Shown in pieces: positions 55,220 through 64,000 of a stretch of DNA of 64,000 nt. Under the pieces are notes generated by a model, which was given only the letters and a program-made list of their open reading frames with translations, made no database searches and was not told where the DNA came from. The stretch comes from Pseudomonas wenzhouensis. GTDB lineage: Bacteria > Pseudomonadota > Gammaproteobacteria > Pseudomonadales > Pseudomonadaceae. The position numbers and the translations under genes are program-made. Positions within the stretch are counted from its first letter, which is position 1, and each line of letters starts with the position of its first letter. Where the stretch lies: positions 4,030,001 through 4,094,000 of the forward strand of contig NZ_CP072610.1 in assembly GCF_021029445.1 (NCBI RefSeq), in the 5' to 3' direction.

Positions 55220-56617
55220 TCAGTTGGCAAGCCGGGTTCCGGGCAGCCAATACAACGAACGATCCAGCGCCCAAACCAGCAGCAGCGAAGCGCCGACCAG
55301 CGGAAAAATGATGCCGAGCGCGATCATCACGGCGATGGCGCTCTTCCAGCGCGGCAGGTCGTGACGCAGCGGCGGCACGCCGAAGCGCCCGGCCGGGCGG
55401 CGTTTCCACCACAGCACTAGGCCGCTGACCGAGCTGAAGATGATCAGCAGGCACACCGCCACCATCAGCAGTTGGTTGGCCAGGCCGAACAGTTTGCCTT
55501 CGTGCAGCATCACCCCGGTTTCCACGGTTTTCGCCACCAGTCCGTAGTCCTGCCAGCGCACGTCGGCGAGTACCGCACCGCTGTATTGGTCGAAGTGCAG
55601 CATGGCGTCGTTGCGCGGGTCATCGGCGAAGAGCGCGACGGTGTACACGCCCTGCTCGCCCTTGGGCAGGCTGATGCTGTAGCCCGGCTGCACGCCACGC
55701 TCAGCCGCCGTGTCGACGACATGCTGCAGCAGGCTGGTGGAGCTTGCCGGGGCGCTGTGCCCGGCATGCCCCAGGTGCGCCGCATGCGGGTCGGACGCTG
55801 GCAGCGGCGTGACCTCCACCGCCCAGGCCACGGTCTGCTGGCTGCTGCTGTTGAGGCTGCCAGTCAGTTGCCCGGACGTGGGCACGTCATCCCACATGGC
55901 GGCGGGAAAGTGGTTCCAGGCGCCGGCGAACTGCGCACCCCAGTAGCCCGTCCAGGTCATGCCGGTAAGCAGCATGAACAACAGCAGCGCACTGCCCCAG
56001 AAGCCGGTCACCGCATGCAGGTCGCGCCACCACAGACGCCCGCGCGCGCTCAGGCGCGGCCACAGCACACCCGCCCCGCTGCTGCCGCGCGGCCACCACA
56101 GGTACAGGCCGGACACCACCAGCACGATGCCCCAGCCCGCGGCCAGCTCGATCAGGCGGTCACCGACGGTGCCGATCAGCAGATCGCCATGCAGCTTGCG
56201 CTCGGCCGCCTGCAGGTTCCACAGCGCATCCTGAGTGCCGAGAAGGCTGCCGCTGTAAGGATCGATGAACAGGTTCAGCTCGCGGCCGTCCTGACTGATC
56301 ACGAACTGCGCGCTGCGATCCTGCGCGGCAGGCGGCAGGTATTTGCTGACAGCGGCCTGCGGGTAGGCCTCGCGAACGATGGCCAGTTGCTGATCGGCGC
56401 TCAGACGCTGCTCAGCGACCGGCACCTGCATCAGGTCGGCGTACATCCACGCATCGAGCTGCGGTTTGAACAGGTAGATCATCCCGGTGACCGACAGCAG
56501 GATCATGAACGGGATGACGAACAGCCCGGCATAGAAGTGCCAGCGCCAGGCCAGGTTGTAGAACGACGGTGCCGCACGCTCACGAGCCGGTGCGACGTTA
56601 TTGGGGGAAGACGCCAT
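55220..56617 (-). CDS. PepSY-associated transmembrane reductase-like protein
   Basis: A protein of 465 aa with four main transmembrane helices: NLAWRWHFYAGLFVIPFMILLSVTGMIYLF at the N-terminus, ELAAGWGIVLVVSGLYLWWPRG, HAVTGFWGSALLLFMLLTGM, and a C-terminal block with LLIIFSSVSGLVLWWKRRP. PepSY segments lie in the periplasmic loops, and a His-rich stretch (SDPHAAHLGHAGHSAP) may bind copper. The family acts with siderophore or metal receptors as inner-membrane reductases. It lies upstream of PCuAC in the same direction. Confidence 0.88.
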   Translation of the reverse strand: MASSPNNVAPARERAAPSFYNLAWRWHFYAGLFVIPFMILLSVTGMIYLFKPQLDAWMYADLMQVPVAEQRLSADQQLAIVREAYPQAAVSKYLPPAAQDRSAQFVISQDGRELNLFIDPYSGSLLGTQDALWNLQAAERKLHGDLLIGTVGDRLIELAAGWGIVLVVSGLYLWWPRGSSGAGVLWPRLSARGRLWWRDLHAVTGFWGSALLLFMLLTGMTWTGYWGAQFAGAWNHFPAAMWDDVPTSGQLTGSLNSSSQQTVAWAVEVTPLPASDPHAAHLGHAGHSAPASSTSLLQHVVDTAAERGVQPGYSISLPKGEQGVYTVALFADDPRNDAMLHFDQYSGAVLADVRWQDYGLVAKTVETGVMLHEGKLFGLANQLLMVAVCLLIIFSSVSGLVLWWKRRPAGRFGVPPLRHDLPRWKSAIAVMIALGIIFPLVGASLLLVWALDRSLYWLPGTRLAN

Positions 56618-56697
56618 GAAGCTTTCTCCAACCAGCCGCAGGCGTGAACGTGCGGCGAGGCATACGCATGATAGGGACGCCCAAACGGGCGGACGGA

Positions 56698-57084
56698 TCA
56701 GGCGAAAAACGGAGAAGCGCGAGGGTTGGCGGGGGGCCAGCGATAGCGGGCAAGACGCGGGATATACAGGGCTGGCAGCGCACGCACGCGCTCGGCAGCG
56801 AGCAAACCCAGCAGGCCGAAGAACGCCGCGAGGATGATGGCGCTGAACAGGCTGGCCAGGGCGCAGTTGGAGCCGGTGGCCGGGTCAGGGGCGACGATAC
56901 CGGAACCGTCGAGGTTGGCACCGGCACCGAAGTTGCCATCGAACGAGCAATACTGGCTGTCCAGGCCGCTGAGCTGCATGCCGGCCATCTGGCCGTGACT
57001 GATTGCGCAGGCGAACGCACCGAACAGGATGCTGAAATACAGCAACCAGGCGGTCAGCGAGCGTTCTTTGCGGGCCAGTTTCAT
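56698..57084 (-). CDS. DUF2946-like membrane protein, first gene of the copper cluster
   Basis: A protein of 128 aa with two transmembrane helices (AWLLYFSILFGAFACAISHG and CALASLFSAIILAAFFGLLGLLAA) around a loop with Cys and Met residues (GQMAGMQLSG, then QYCSFDG). It resembles the second DUF2946 protein of OprC-linked clusters. Its ATG 57084 is preceded by an intergenic region of about 300 bases toward the next, opposite-strand gene, where the cluster promoter should lie. Confidence 0.7.
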   Translation of the reverse strand: MKLARKERSLTAWLLYFSILFGAFACAISHGQMAGMQLSGLDSQYCSFDGNFGAGANLDGSGIVAPDPATGSNCALASLFSAIILAAFFGLLGLLAAERVRALPALYIPRLARYRWPPANPRASPFFA

Positions 57085-57380
57085 GAGGCGCGACTCTAAA
57101 CAGAGGATGAGGGCGCGACACTGCGGTGCATTGCCGCAGGCGTTGCCTGCGAGAGTCTAGCAGGGCTTTGCAGGCTTGAGGCGCGACAGAGGCAGCGACC
57201 CGCAAACCGATGTACCGAGCTGAAGTCCCAGGGTATCGCTCCTGGTGATACCGCCGGTCGCACCGCGCACGAGGTGCGGATGGGCGTTTGATCCAGGTCA
57301 GCAAAAGGTCATGCAGGCGGACTATTCTGACTGTCCCCAACAAGCCCCGCGACTCGTCGCAGCTTCAGGAGGTGGTTCAC

Positions 57381-57563
57381 ATGAAAGTTCTCATCCAGTC
57401 CCGTGATCGCGGCGGTGAGCGCGTGTGGCAGGTTCGCCTGGATCAGCATTGCATCAGCTTTCGCAGCGAAGCAGAGGCGCGCCAGTTCGTCGCCACGCTG
57501 CAAGCCCGTTTGCGCGCGCCGCACGTGCTGCCTGACTGGCCCACGCAGCGGCGGGCAAGCTGA
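57381..57563 (+). CDS. Small conserved hypothetical protein (60 aa)
   Basis: ATG 57381 with AGGAGG 8 bases upstream. The product is a short strand-helix protein (VWQVRLDQHCISFRSEAEARQFVATLQARL), close in style to small Pseudomonas filament or phosphodiester-unrelated orphan proteins that I cannot name. It stands alone between the copper cluster and the tetR gene. No function known. Confidence 0.7.
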   Translation: MKVLIQSRDRGGERVWQVRLDQHCISFRSEAEARQFVATLQARLRAPHVLPDWPTQRRAS

Positions 57564-57605
57564 GTTGCGGCAACGCCGCAGGCTGCACTGAAAACGCGAA
57601 CCGGC

Positions 57606-58241
57606 CTAACTGCTCGTCAAACGCAGCGCCGGGCTGCGCAGCATGTCCAGCATGGTATCGACCAGCGCTGGGGCCTGCTGCTCCAGATCGAAGTTGGGCA
57701 CCAGCAACCAGTTGGCTTCGATACCCTCCATATAGGCATGCAGGCAAACGGCAGCACGCTGGCAATCTAGATCACTCGGTAACTGGCCCTTGTTGACGGC
57801 GTTGCTCAGCGCCTTGGCGATGCGCTGGTCGCACTCCAGACTGAGCGCCTGCATGCGTTCGCGCAGCCCGACGAGCTCACCGGTGTATTCGCATTTGTAA
57901 CGCAGGATGTCATGCAGACGGCATGTCTGCGGGTCACAGGCCAGGCGCGTCAGCGCCTTGATCAGCAGCTCACGCATGCAGCCCAGCGGGTCCGGCTCAT
58001 CCTCGCTCTCGCTGGCGCGGGCCAACTCCTCGAGCGGTAAACGCAGACGCTCGAGCATGGCCTGGAACAGATCGATCTTGTTCTCGAAATGCCAGTAGAT
58101 GGCGCCACGGCTGACGCCAGCGGCTTTCGCCACTTCGGCCAGAGACGCATGCGAGACCCCCTGAGCATGGAACACCTGCTCGGCGGCATCGAGTATCAGC
58201 GCCCGCGTTGCTTGCGCCTCTGCCTTGGTTCGTCTAGCCAT
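57606..58241 (-). CDS. ttgR: TetR-family repressor of the efflux operon, TtgR-like
   Basis: A protein of 211 aa. The N-terminal helix-turn-helix (VFHAQGVSHASLAEVAKAAGVSRGAIYWHFENKIDLF, about 23-59) is characteristic of TtgR/AcrR regulators. The C-terminal domain is the multidrug-sensing pocket. It is divergent from the pump operon, and the shared gap holds a TtgR-type operator. Binding of drugs or phenolics should release the promoter. Confidence 0.92.
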   Translation of the reverse strand: MARRTKAEAQATRALILDAAEQVFHAQGVSHASLAEVAKAAGVSRGAIYWHFENKIDLFQAMLERLRLPLEELARASESEDEPDPLGCMRELLIKALTRLACDPQTCRLHDILRYKCEYTGELVGLRERMQALSLECDQRIAKALSNAVNKGQLPSDLDCQRAAVCLHAYMEGIEANWLLVPNFDLEQQAPALVDTMLDMLRSPALRLTSS

Positions 58242-58315
58242 TACCTAACCCACTGTCGCATTGCCTGAAACGCTTCTTCAGTAGAAGCGGTCAGAAGTAT
58301 GCAGACAGTCCCAGG

Positions 58316-58347
58316 CATTTACAAACATTCACGCATGTAAGTATATT
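58316..58347 (+). promoter_or_regulatory. Efflux operon promoter overlapped by a TtgR-type operator
   Basis: A -35 TTTACA (58318-58323) and -10 TATATT (58342-58347), 18 bases apart. The spacer contains ACAAACATTCACGCATGTAA, matching in pattern the TtgR operator of P. putida as recalled (TTTACAAACA...ATGTAAGTATATT). The repressor would block polymerase directly. Confidence 0.75.
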
Positions 58348-58420
58348 CTGCGTCATTGGTTCTCAATTCCCATCCCTTCGCCCGCCCGGGCCGCGTATCC
58401 GATAAACGAGGTTCTCTCAG

Positions 58421-59569
58421 ATGCACAAGAAACCAGCCTTTGCCGCCTTGGTTTCCGCCATCGCCGTGGCAATGCTCACGCTCACCGGCTGCCAGGAAGA
58501 CAGTACCCCGCAGGCCCAGCCAACCCCCGAGGTTGGTGTGGTCACGCTGCAGGCGCAACCCTATGCCCTGACCAGCGAAGTGCCAGGCCGTACCAGCGCC
58601 TATCGCATTGCCGAGGTGCGCCCACAGGTCAATGGCATCATCCAGAAGCGCCTGTTTACCGAGGGCAGCGAGGTCAAGGCGGGGCAGCAGCTGTATCAGA
58701 TCGACCCGGCCACCTACGAGGCTGCCTACAAGAGCGCCCAGGCCACGCAGTTGTCCGCCAAGTCACTGGCTGATCGCTACAAGCTGCTGGTCAATGACAA
58801 GGCCGTCAGCCAGCAGGCCTACGACGAGGCCCGCGCGGCCAGCCTGCAGGCCGATGCCGCCCTGGAGCAGGCGCGTATCGATCTGCGCTACACCAGAGTG
58901 ATGGCGCCGATCAGCGGCCGTATCGGCCGTTCCGCCGTGACCGAAGGTGCGCTGGTGAGCAACGGCCAGGCGAGCGCCATGGCCACCATTCAGCAGCTCG
59001 ACCCGATCTACGTCGATGTCACCCAGTCGAGCAAGGAACTGCTGCGCCTGCGCCGCGACCTGGCCGAAGGACGTTTGCAGAAGGCCAGCGACAGCGCCGC
59101 CAAGGTCGCGCTGAAGCTGGAGGACGGCAGCCGCTACGCGCATGAAGGCACGCTGGAGTTCTCCGAGGTCGCGGTGGACGAAAGCACCGGTTCGGTGACC
59201 CTGCGCGCGGTATTCCCCAACCCTGATCACCTGCTGCTGCCGGGCATGTTCGTGCACGCCGAACTGCTGTCCGGGGTCAAGGAAAACGCCATCCTCGCCC
59301 CGCAGCAAGGTGTGACCCGCAACCAGCGTGGTGAGCCGACGGCGATGGTGGTCAATGCCGAAAACAAGGTGGAGCAGCGTGTACTCAAGGCCGACCGCAC
59401 CGCCGGCAATGCCTGGCTGGTCGAGGATGGCCTGAAGGACGGCGACCGCCTGATCACCGAAGGCCTGCAGTTCGTCCAGCCGGGTGCCGAGGTCAAGGCC
59501 GTGCCGGCCAGCAACGTCAAGACCGAACAGCCTGCCCAAGACGCCGAACCAGCCAACGGCCAGGACTAA
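58421..59569 (+). CDS. ttgA: RND efflux periplasmic adaptor, TtgA/MexA-like
   Basis: A membrane fusion protein of 382 aa. The lipoprotein signal ends in the lipobox LTGC (Cys24), which anchors it in the inner membrane. Then follow the barrel-sandwich segment (RTSAYRIAEVRPQVNGIIQKRLFTEGSEVKAGQ), a helical hairpin (about 105-165) that meets the outer-membrane channel, and the beta-barrel and proximal domains. It is the first gene of the operon and 14 bases ahead of the pump. Confidence 0.95.
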   Translation: MHKKPAFAALVSAIAVAMLTLTGCQEDSTPQAQPTPEVGVVTLQAQPYALTSEVPGRTSAYRIAEVRPQVNGIIQKRLFTEGSEVKAGQQLYQIDPATYEAAYKSAQATQLSAKSLADRYKLLVNDKAVSQQAYDEARAASLQADAALEQARIDLRYTRVMAPISGRIGRSAVTEGALVSNGQASAMATIQQLDPIYVDVTQSSKELLRLRRDLAEGRLQKASDSAAKVALKLEDGSRYAHEGTLEFSEVAVDESTGSVTLRAVFPNPDHLLLPGMFVHAELLSGVKENAILAPQQGVTRNQRGEPTAMVVNAENKVEQRVLKADRTAGNAWLVEDGLKDGDRLITEGLQFVQPGAEVKAVPASNVKTEQPAQDAEPANGQD

Positions 59570-59583
59570 CGGAGAAACACTGA

Positions 59584-62500
59584 ATGTCCAGATTCTTTAT
59601 CGACCGGCCGATCTTCGCCTGGGTGATCGCCCTGGTGATCATGCTGGCCGGCGGCCTGTCCATCCTCAAATTGCCGATCAACCAGTACCCGAGCATCGCG
59701 CCGCCCGCTGTGTCCATCCAGGTGTCGTATCCGGGCGCCTCGGCGCAGACGGTGCAGGACACCGTGGTGCAGGTGATCGAGCAGCAGCTCAACGGTATCG
59801 ACGGCCTGCGCTATGTCAGCTCGTCGAGCAACTCCGACGGCAGCATGGAGATCATCGTTACCTTCGAGCAGGGGGTGAACCCGGATATCGCCCAGGTTCA
59901 GGTGCAGAACAAGCTGCAACTGGCGACCCCGCTGCTGCCGCAGGAAGTCCAGCAACAGGGCATCCGCGTAACCAAGTCGGTGCGTAACTTCCTCATGGTC
60001 ATCGGCGTGGTGTCGAAAGACGGCAGCATGACCCGTGAGGACTTGTCCGACTACATCGTCTCCAACCTGCAAGACCCGATTTCACGGACCAAGGGCGTCG
60101 GCGACTTCCAGGTGTTCGGTGCGCAGTACGCCATGCGCATCTGGCTCGACCCGGCCAAGCTCAACAGCTTCCAGCTGACCCCGGTCGATGTGCGCAGCGC
60201 CATCCAGGCGCAGAACGTGCAGATTTCCTCCGGTCAGTTCGGCGGCCTGCCTGCGGCGCCGGGCAACCAGCTCAACGCCACCATCATCGGCAAGACCCGC
60301 CTGCAGAGCCCGGAAGAGTTCCGCAAGATCCTGCTCAAGGTGCAGGCCGACGGCTCGCAGGTACGCCTGGGGGATATCGCCAAGGTCGAACTGGGCGGCG
60401 AGAACTACGCCATCAACGCGCAGTTCAACGGCCTGCCGGCTTCCGGCCTGGCCATTCGTCTGGCCACGGGTGCCAACGCGCTGGACACCGCCAAGGCGGT
60501 GCGTGAAACCATTTCCAATCTCGAGCCGTTCTTCCCGCCGGGCATGGAAGTGGTCTTCCCCTACGACACCACGCCGGTGATCTCGGCCTCCATCGAAGGG
60601 GTGGTGCACACCCTGTTCGAGGCCATCGTGCTGGTGTTCCTGGTGATGTTCCTGTTCCTGCAGAACCTGCGCGCCACCATCATCCCGACCATGGCGGTGC
60701 CGGTGGTGCTGCTCGGCACATTCGGGGTGCTCGCCGCGTTCGGCTTCTCCATCAATACCCTGACCATGTTCGCCATGGTGTTGGCCATCGGCCTGCTGGT
60801 GGACGACGCCATCGTGGTGGTGGAGAACGTCGAGCGGGTGATGCGCGAGGAAGGCCTGTCACCCAAGGAAGCGACCAAGAAATCCATGGGGCAGATTCAG
60901 GGCGCGCTGGTGGGTATCGGCCTGGTGCTGTCGGCGGTGTTCCTGCCGATGGCCTTCTTCGGCGGCTCCACGGGGGTCATCTACCGGCAATTCTCCATCA
61001 CCATCGTCTCGGCCATGGCCCTGTCGGTGCTGGTGGCACTGATCTTCACGCCGGCGCTGTGCGCCACCCTGCTCAAACCCATCGACAGCGACCACCACGA
61101 AGCCAAGCGCGGTTTCTTCGGCTGGTTCAACCGCACCTTCGACCGCGGCAGCAACGCCTACCAGCGCGGCGTGGCGGGCATGCTCAAGCGCAAGACGCCC
61201 TACCTGCTGCTGTACCTGGTGATTGTCATCATCATGGCCTGGATGTTCAGCCGCATCCCCACCGCCTTCCTCCCCGAGGAAGACCAGGGCGTGCTGTTCG
61301 CCCAGGTGCAGACGCCGGCCGGCTCCAGTGCCGAGCGCACCCAGGTGGTGGTCGACGAGATGCGCCAGTACCTACTGGAAGAGGAAGCCAGTACGGTTCA
61401 ATCTGTGTTCACCGTCACCGGCTTCAACTTCGCCGGTCGTGGTCAAAGCTCCGGTATGGCCTTCATCATGCTCAAGCCCTGGGGCGAGCGCCCGGGTGAG
61501 GAAAATGGCGTCGCCGCACTGGCGCAACGGGCGCAGATGCACTTCTTCAGCTTCCGCGATGCCCTGGTATTCGCCTTTGCTCCGCCGGCGGTGATGGAGA
61601 TGGGTAACGCCACCGGCTTCAACTTCTTCCTGCAGGATCAGGCAGGCGTTGGCCATGAGGTGATGAACGAGGCACGCGACAAGTTCCTGCAACTGGCCAA
61701 CCAGCACCCGGTGCTCGACAGCGTGCGCGCCAACGGCCTGCGTGACGAAGCGCAGTACCAACTGCTGATCGATGACGAACGCGCCCGTGCCCTCGGCCTG
61801 TCGCTGGCGGACATCAACAGCACCCTGTCGATTGCCTGGGGCGCCAGCTACGTCAACGACTTCATCGACCGTGGCCGGGTGAAGAAGGTCTACCTGCAAG
61901 GTACGGCCGAATCGCGCATGAGCCCGGAAGACCTGAACAAGTGGTACGTGCGCAACGACCAGGGCCGCATGGTGCCGTTCAGCGCCTTCGCCAGTGGCGA
62001 GTGGACTTACGGCCCGCCGAAGCTGGCGCGCTATAACGGCGTCTCGGCGGTGGAAATCCTCGGTGCGCCGGCGCCCGGCTATAGCACCGGTGATGCCATG
62101 GCCGCCGTCGAGGAAATCGCCTCGCAACTGCCGCAGGGCGTCGGCTACTCCTGGACCGGTCTGTCCTACGAAGAGCGCCTGGCCGGCTCGCAGACCACGG
62201 CATTGTTCGTGATCTCGGCCATCGTCGTGTTCCTCTGCCTGGCAGCGCTGTACGAGAGCTGGTCGATCCCGTTCTCGGTGATGCTGGTGGTGCCGCTGGG
62301 GATCATCGGCGCGCTGGCCTTCACCGAGCTGCGCGGGCTGTCCAACGACGTGTTCTTCAAGGTCGGCCTGCTCACCACCATCGGGTTGTCGGCGCGTAAC
62401 GCGATTCTGATCGTCGAGTTCGCCAAGGCGCAGTACGAACAGGGCATGAGCCTCGCCGAGGCTGCCATCGAAGCCTGTCGTATGCGCCTGCGGCCGATCA

Positions 62501-62727
62501 TCATGACCTCGCTGGCCTTCATCCTCGGCTGCCTGCCGCTGGCCATCGCCACGGGTGCCGGCGCCGGCAGCAAGCACGCCATCGGCACCGGAGTGATCGG
62601 CGGCATGCTCAGCGCGATGATCCTGGCGATCTTCTGGATTCCGCTGTTCTACGTCGTGGTCTGCTCGCTGTTCGAGAAAAAGCGCCCCGAGCCGGCCCGT
62701 GAAAACGAGAAGGAGGCACTGCAATGA
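59584..62727 (+). CDS. ttgB: RND multidrug efflux pump, TtgB/MexB-like
   Basis: An inner-membrane proton-drug antiporter of 1047 aa with 12 transmembrane helices and two large periplasmic loops. TM4 carries the proton-relay pair Asp-Asp in [17 protein letters not shown], and a Lys is expected in TM10. The start [22 protein letters not shown] is the HAE1 family signature. The trimer exports drugs, solvents or detergents through the TtgA and TtgC partners. Its stop overlaps the next ATG by four bases (ATGA). Confidence 0.97.
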   Translation: MSRFFIDRPIFAWVIALVIMLAGGLSILKLPINQYPSIAPPAVSIQVSYPGASAQTVQDTVVQVIEQQLNGIDGLRYVSSSSNSDGSMEIIVTFEQGVNPDIAQVQVQNKLQLATPLLPQEVQQQGIRVTKSVRNFLMVIGVVSKDGSMTREDLSDYIVSNLQDPISRTKGVGDFQVFGAQYAMRIWLDPAKLNSFQLTPVDVRSAIQAQNVQISSGQFGGLPAAPGNQLNATIIGKTRLQSPEEFRKILLKVQADGSQVRLGDIAKVELGGENYAINAQFNGLPASGLAIRLATGANALDTAKAVRETISNLEPFFPPGMEVVFPYDTTPVISASIEGVVHTLFEAIVLVFLVMFLFLQNLRATIIPTMAVPVVLLGTFGVLAAFGFSINTLTMFAMVLAIGLLVDDAIVVVENVERVMREEGLSPKEATKKSMGQIQGALVGIGLVLSAVFLPMAFFGGSTGVIYRQFSITIVSAMALSVLVALIFTPALCATLLKPIDSDHHEAKRGFFGWFNRTFDRGSNAYQRGVAGMLKRKTPYLLLYLVIVIIMAWMFSRIPTAFLPEEDQGVLFAQVQTPAGSSAERTQVVVDEMRQYLLEEEASTVQSVFTVTGFNFAGRGQSSGMAFIMLKPWGERPGEENGVAALAQRAQMHFFSFRDALVFAFAPPAVMEMGNATGFNFFLQDQAGVGHEVMNEARDKFLQLANQHPVLDSVRANGLRDEAQYQLLIDDERARALGLSLADINSTLSIAWGASYVNDFIDRGRVKKVYLQGTAESRMSPEDLNKWYVRNDQGRMVPFSAFASGEWTYGPPKLARYNGVSAVEILGAPAPGYSTGDAMAAVEEIASQLPQGVGYSWTGLSYEERLAGSQTTALFVISAIVVFLCLAALYESWSIPFSVMLVVPLGIIGALAFTELRGLSNDVFFKVGLLTTIGLSARNAILIVEFAKAQYEQGMSLAEAAIEACRMRLRPIIMTSLAFILGCLPLAIATGAGAGSKHAIGTGVIGGMLSAMILAIFWIPLFYVVVCSLFEKKRPEPARENEKEALQ

Positions 62728-64000
62728 GGCAGTCCCTGTTGTCCCTGGCCGTGGCCGCCGCTCTGCTCAGCGGCTGCAGCCTGATCCCTGACTATCAGCG
62801 CCCGGATGCGCCCGTGGCGGCTGACTGGCCGCAGGGCGAGGCCTATGGCAGCGCCGCCACGGAAGGCAGCCGCGCTGCGGCTGACCTGCAATGGCGCGAG
62901 TTCTTCCGCGACCCGGCGCTGCAGCAACTGGTGCAGGTGGCGCTGGAAAACAACCGCGACCTGCGCGTCGCCGCGCTGAACGTCGAAGCCTACCGCGCGC
63001 TGTACCGCATCCAGCGCGCCGATCTGCTGCCCTCGGTGGCCGCCGACGGCAGCGGCAGCCGCCAGCGCATGCCCGGTGATCTGAGCCAGACCGGCGAAGC
63101 CCGTACCAGCGGCCAGTACAGCGCCACCCTGGGCGTCAACGCCTGGGAGCTGGACTTCTTCGGCCGCATTCGCAGCCTCAGCGAGCAGGCGTTGCAGGAG
63201 TACCTGGCTACCGAACAGGCCGCGCGCAGCACGCAGATCAGCCTGGTCGCCAGCGTGGCCAGCGCCTACCTGCAATGGCAGGCCGATCTGGCCCTGCTGC
63301 AGCTGACCCAGGACACCCTGAAAACCTTCGAGGAAAGCTATCAGCTGACCCAGCGCAGCTTCGACGTCGGCGTCGCCGATGCCCTGGCCCTGAGTCAGGC
63401 ACGCAGCTCGGTGGACAGCGCGCGCGTCAGCCTGGCGCAGTACCAGCGCCTGGTCGCCCAGGATCGCAACGCCCTGATCCAACTGCTCGGCACCGGTCTG
63501 CCGGCCGACCTGCCGCAGGGGCTGAAGCTCAATGCCGATCTGCTGGAACAGGTTCCCGCCGGCCTGCCCGCCGACCTGTTGCAGCGCCGCCCCGACCTGC
63601 TGCATGCCGAGTACCGGCTCAAGGCCGCCAACGCCAACATCGGCGCGGCGCGTGCGGCGTTCTTCCCCAGCATCAGCCTGACGGCCAATGCCGGCACCGC
63701 CAGCAGCCAGTTGTCCGGCCTGTTCGACGGCGGCTCTGGTACCTGGCTGTTCCAGCCGCAGATCAGCCTGCCGATCTTCAATGCCGGCCGTCTGCGCGCC
63801 AACCTCGACTATGCCGAGCTGCAAAGCGATATCCGCGTCGCCGAGTACGAGAAGGCCATCCAGGTGGCCTTCCAGGAAGTTGCCGACCGCCTTGCCGCGC
63901 GCACCACCTATCGTCAGCAACTGGATGCCCAGCGCGCCCTGCTGGAAACCACCGAAACCTACTATGAACTGGCCGAGCGCCGTTACCGCACCGGTGTCGA
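62724..64000 (+). CDS. ttgC: Outer-membrane efflux channel, TtgC/OprM-like (3' end beyond window)
   Basis: The open frame from ATG 62724 runs off the window; 425 residues are visible of an expected ~480. A lipoprotein signal ends in [14 protein letters not shown] (Cys17). Two structural repeats of the TolC fold follow, with [21 protein letters not shown] and [15 protein letters not shown] in the first and [34 protein letters not shown] in the second. GAAGGAGG lies upstream of the ATG. It completes the ttgABC-type operon. Confidence 0.95.
   Translation, partial: MRQSLLSLAVAAALLSGCSLIPDYQRPDAPVAADWPQGEAYGSAATEGSRAAADLQWREFFRDPALQQLVQVALENNRDLRVAALNVEAYRALYRIQRADLLPSVAADGSGSRQRMPGDLSQTGEARTSGQYSATLGVNAWELDFFGRIRSLSEQALQEYLATEQAARSTQISLVASVASAYLQWQADLALLQLTQDTLKTFEESYQLTQRSFDVGVADALALSQARSSVDSARVSLAQYQRLVAQDRNALIQLLGTGLPADLPQGLKLNADLLEQVPAGLPADLLQRRPDLLHAEYRLKAANANIGAARAAFFPSISLTANAGTASSQLSGLFDGGSGTWLFQPQISLPIFNAGRLRANLDYAELQSDIRVAEYEKAIQVAFQEVADRLAARTTYRQQLDAQRALLETTETYYELAERRYRTGV

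Overview
The window is a Pseudomonas chromosome segment carrying a tRNA-anchored genomic island. The chromosomal ends are ordinary for the genus: the 3' part of rpoD at the left, and at the right a diguanylate cyclase, a sigma54 activator, a copper-handling cluster with an OprC-like receptor, and the start of a TtgABC/MexAB-OprM type efflux operon with its TetR repressor. GC-rich coding and protein similarity recalled from memory point to Pseudomonas, perhaps the mendocina/oleovorans side; the species is not determinable here.

Island boundaries: a tRNA gene with a CAT anticodon (1320-1396, probably the lysidine tRNA-Ile2) is followed by about 47 kb of accessory DNA. A perfect 45-bp copy of its 3' half recurs at 48263-48307, just beyond an integrase gene (46646-48061) and an AlpA-like factor. 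A 27-bp repeat lies inside each end. The island is composite: a second copy of the alpA-integrase end lies at 26.7-27.6 kb, with its integrase truncated and an ORF-less group II intron inserted behind its alpA terminator. Three further integrase genes or fragments lie in the interior.

Left half (1.4-30 kb): a structured RNA leader, small island genes (XRE regulator, P22-type antirepressor domain protein, a DUF6957-like pair), seven tandem 23-bp palindromes at 32-bp spacing, an intact IS21-family element with an 8-bp target duplication, and a nested set of hairpins. Then comes a defence block: a six-gene type I restriction operon that includes two DUF262 proteins and a YgjP-like metalloprotease; a SLATT membrane protein with a reverse transcriptase, preceded by a candidate structured RNA with a short tandem repeat; a WYL regulator; and a TIR protein followed by a silk-like (x-Y-T-G-P-G-G-G) repeat protein.

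Right half (31.6-44.7 kb): a catabolic cluster that by family assignment covers L-pipecolate to 2-oxoglutarate (lysine degradation): AmaA-like oxidase, NhaC-family transporter, AmaB aldehyde dehydrogenase, LysR regulator, class III aminotransferase, YdiJ-type D-2-hydroxyglutarate dehydrogenase and HglS (DUF1338) with its three metal ligands conserved. A shared inverted repeat upstream of lysR/amaB and of hglS may be the regulator's site. Remnants of catabolic genes and a small hypothetical gene fill the space before the integrase.

All assignments rest on reading motifs and family resemblance from memory; no database search was run.
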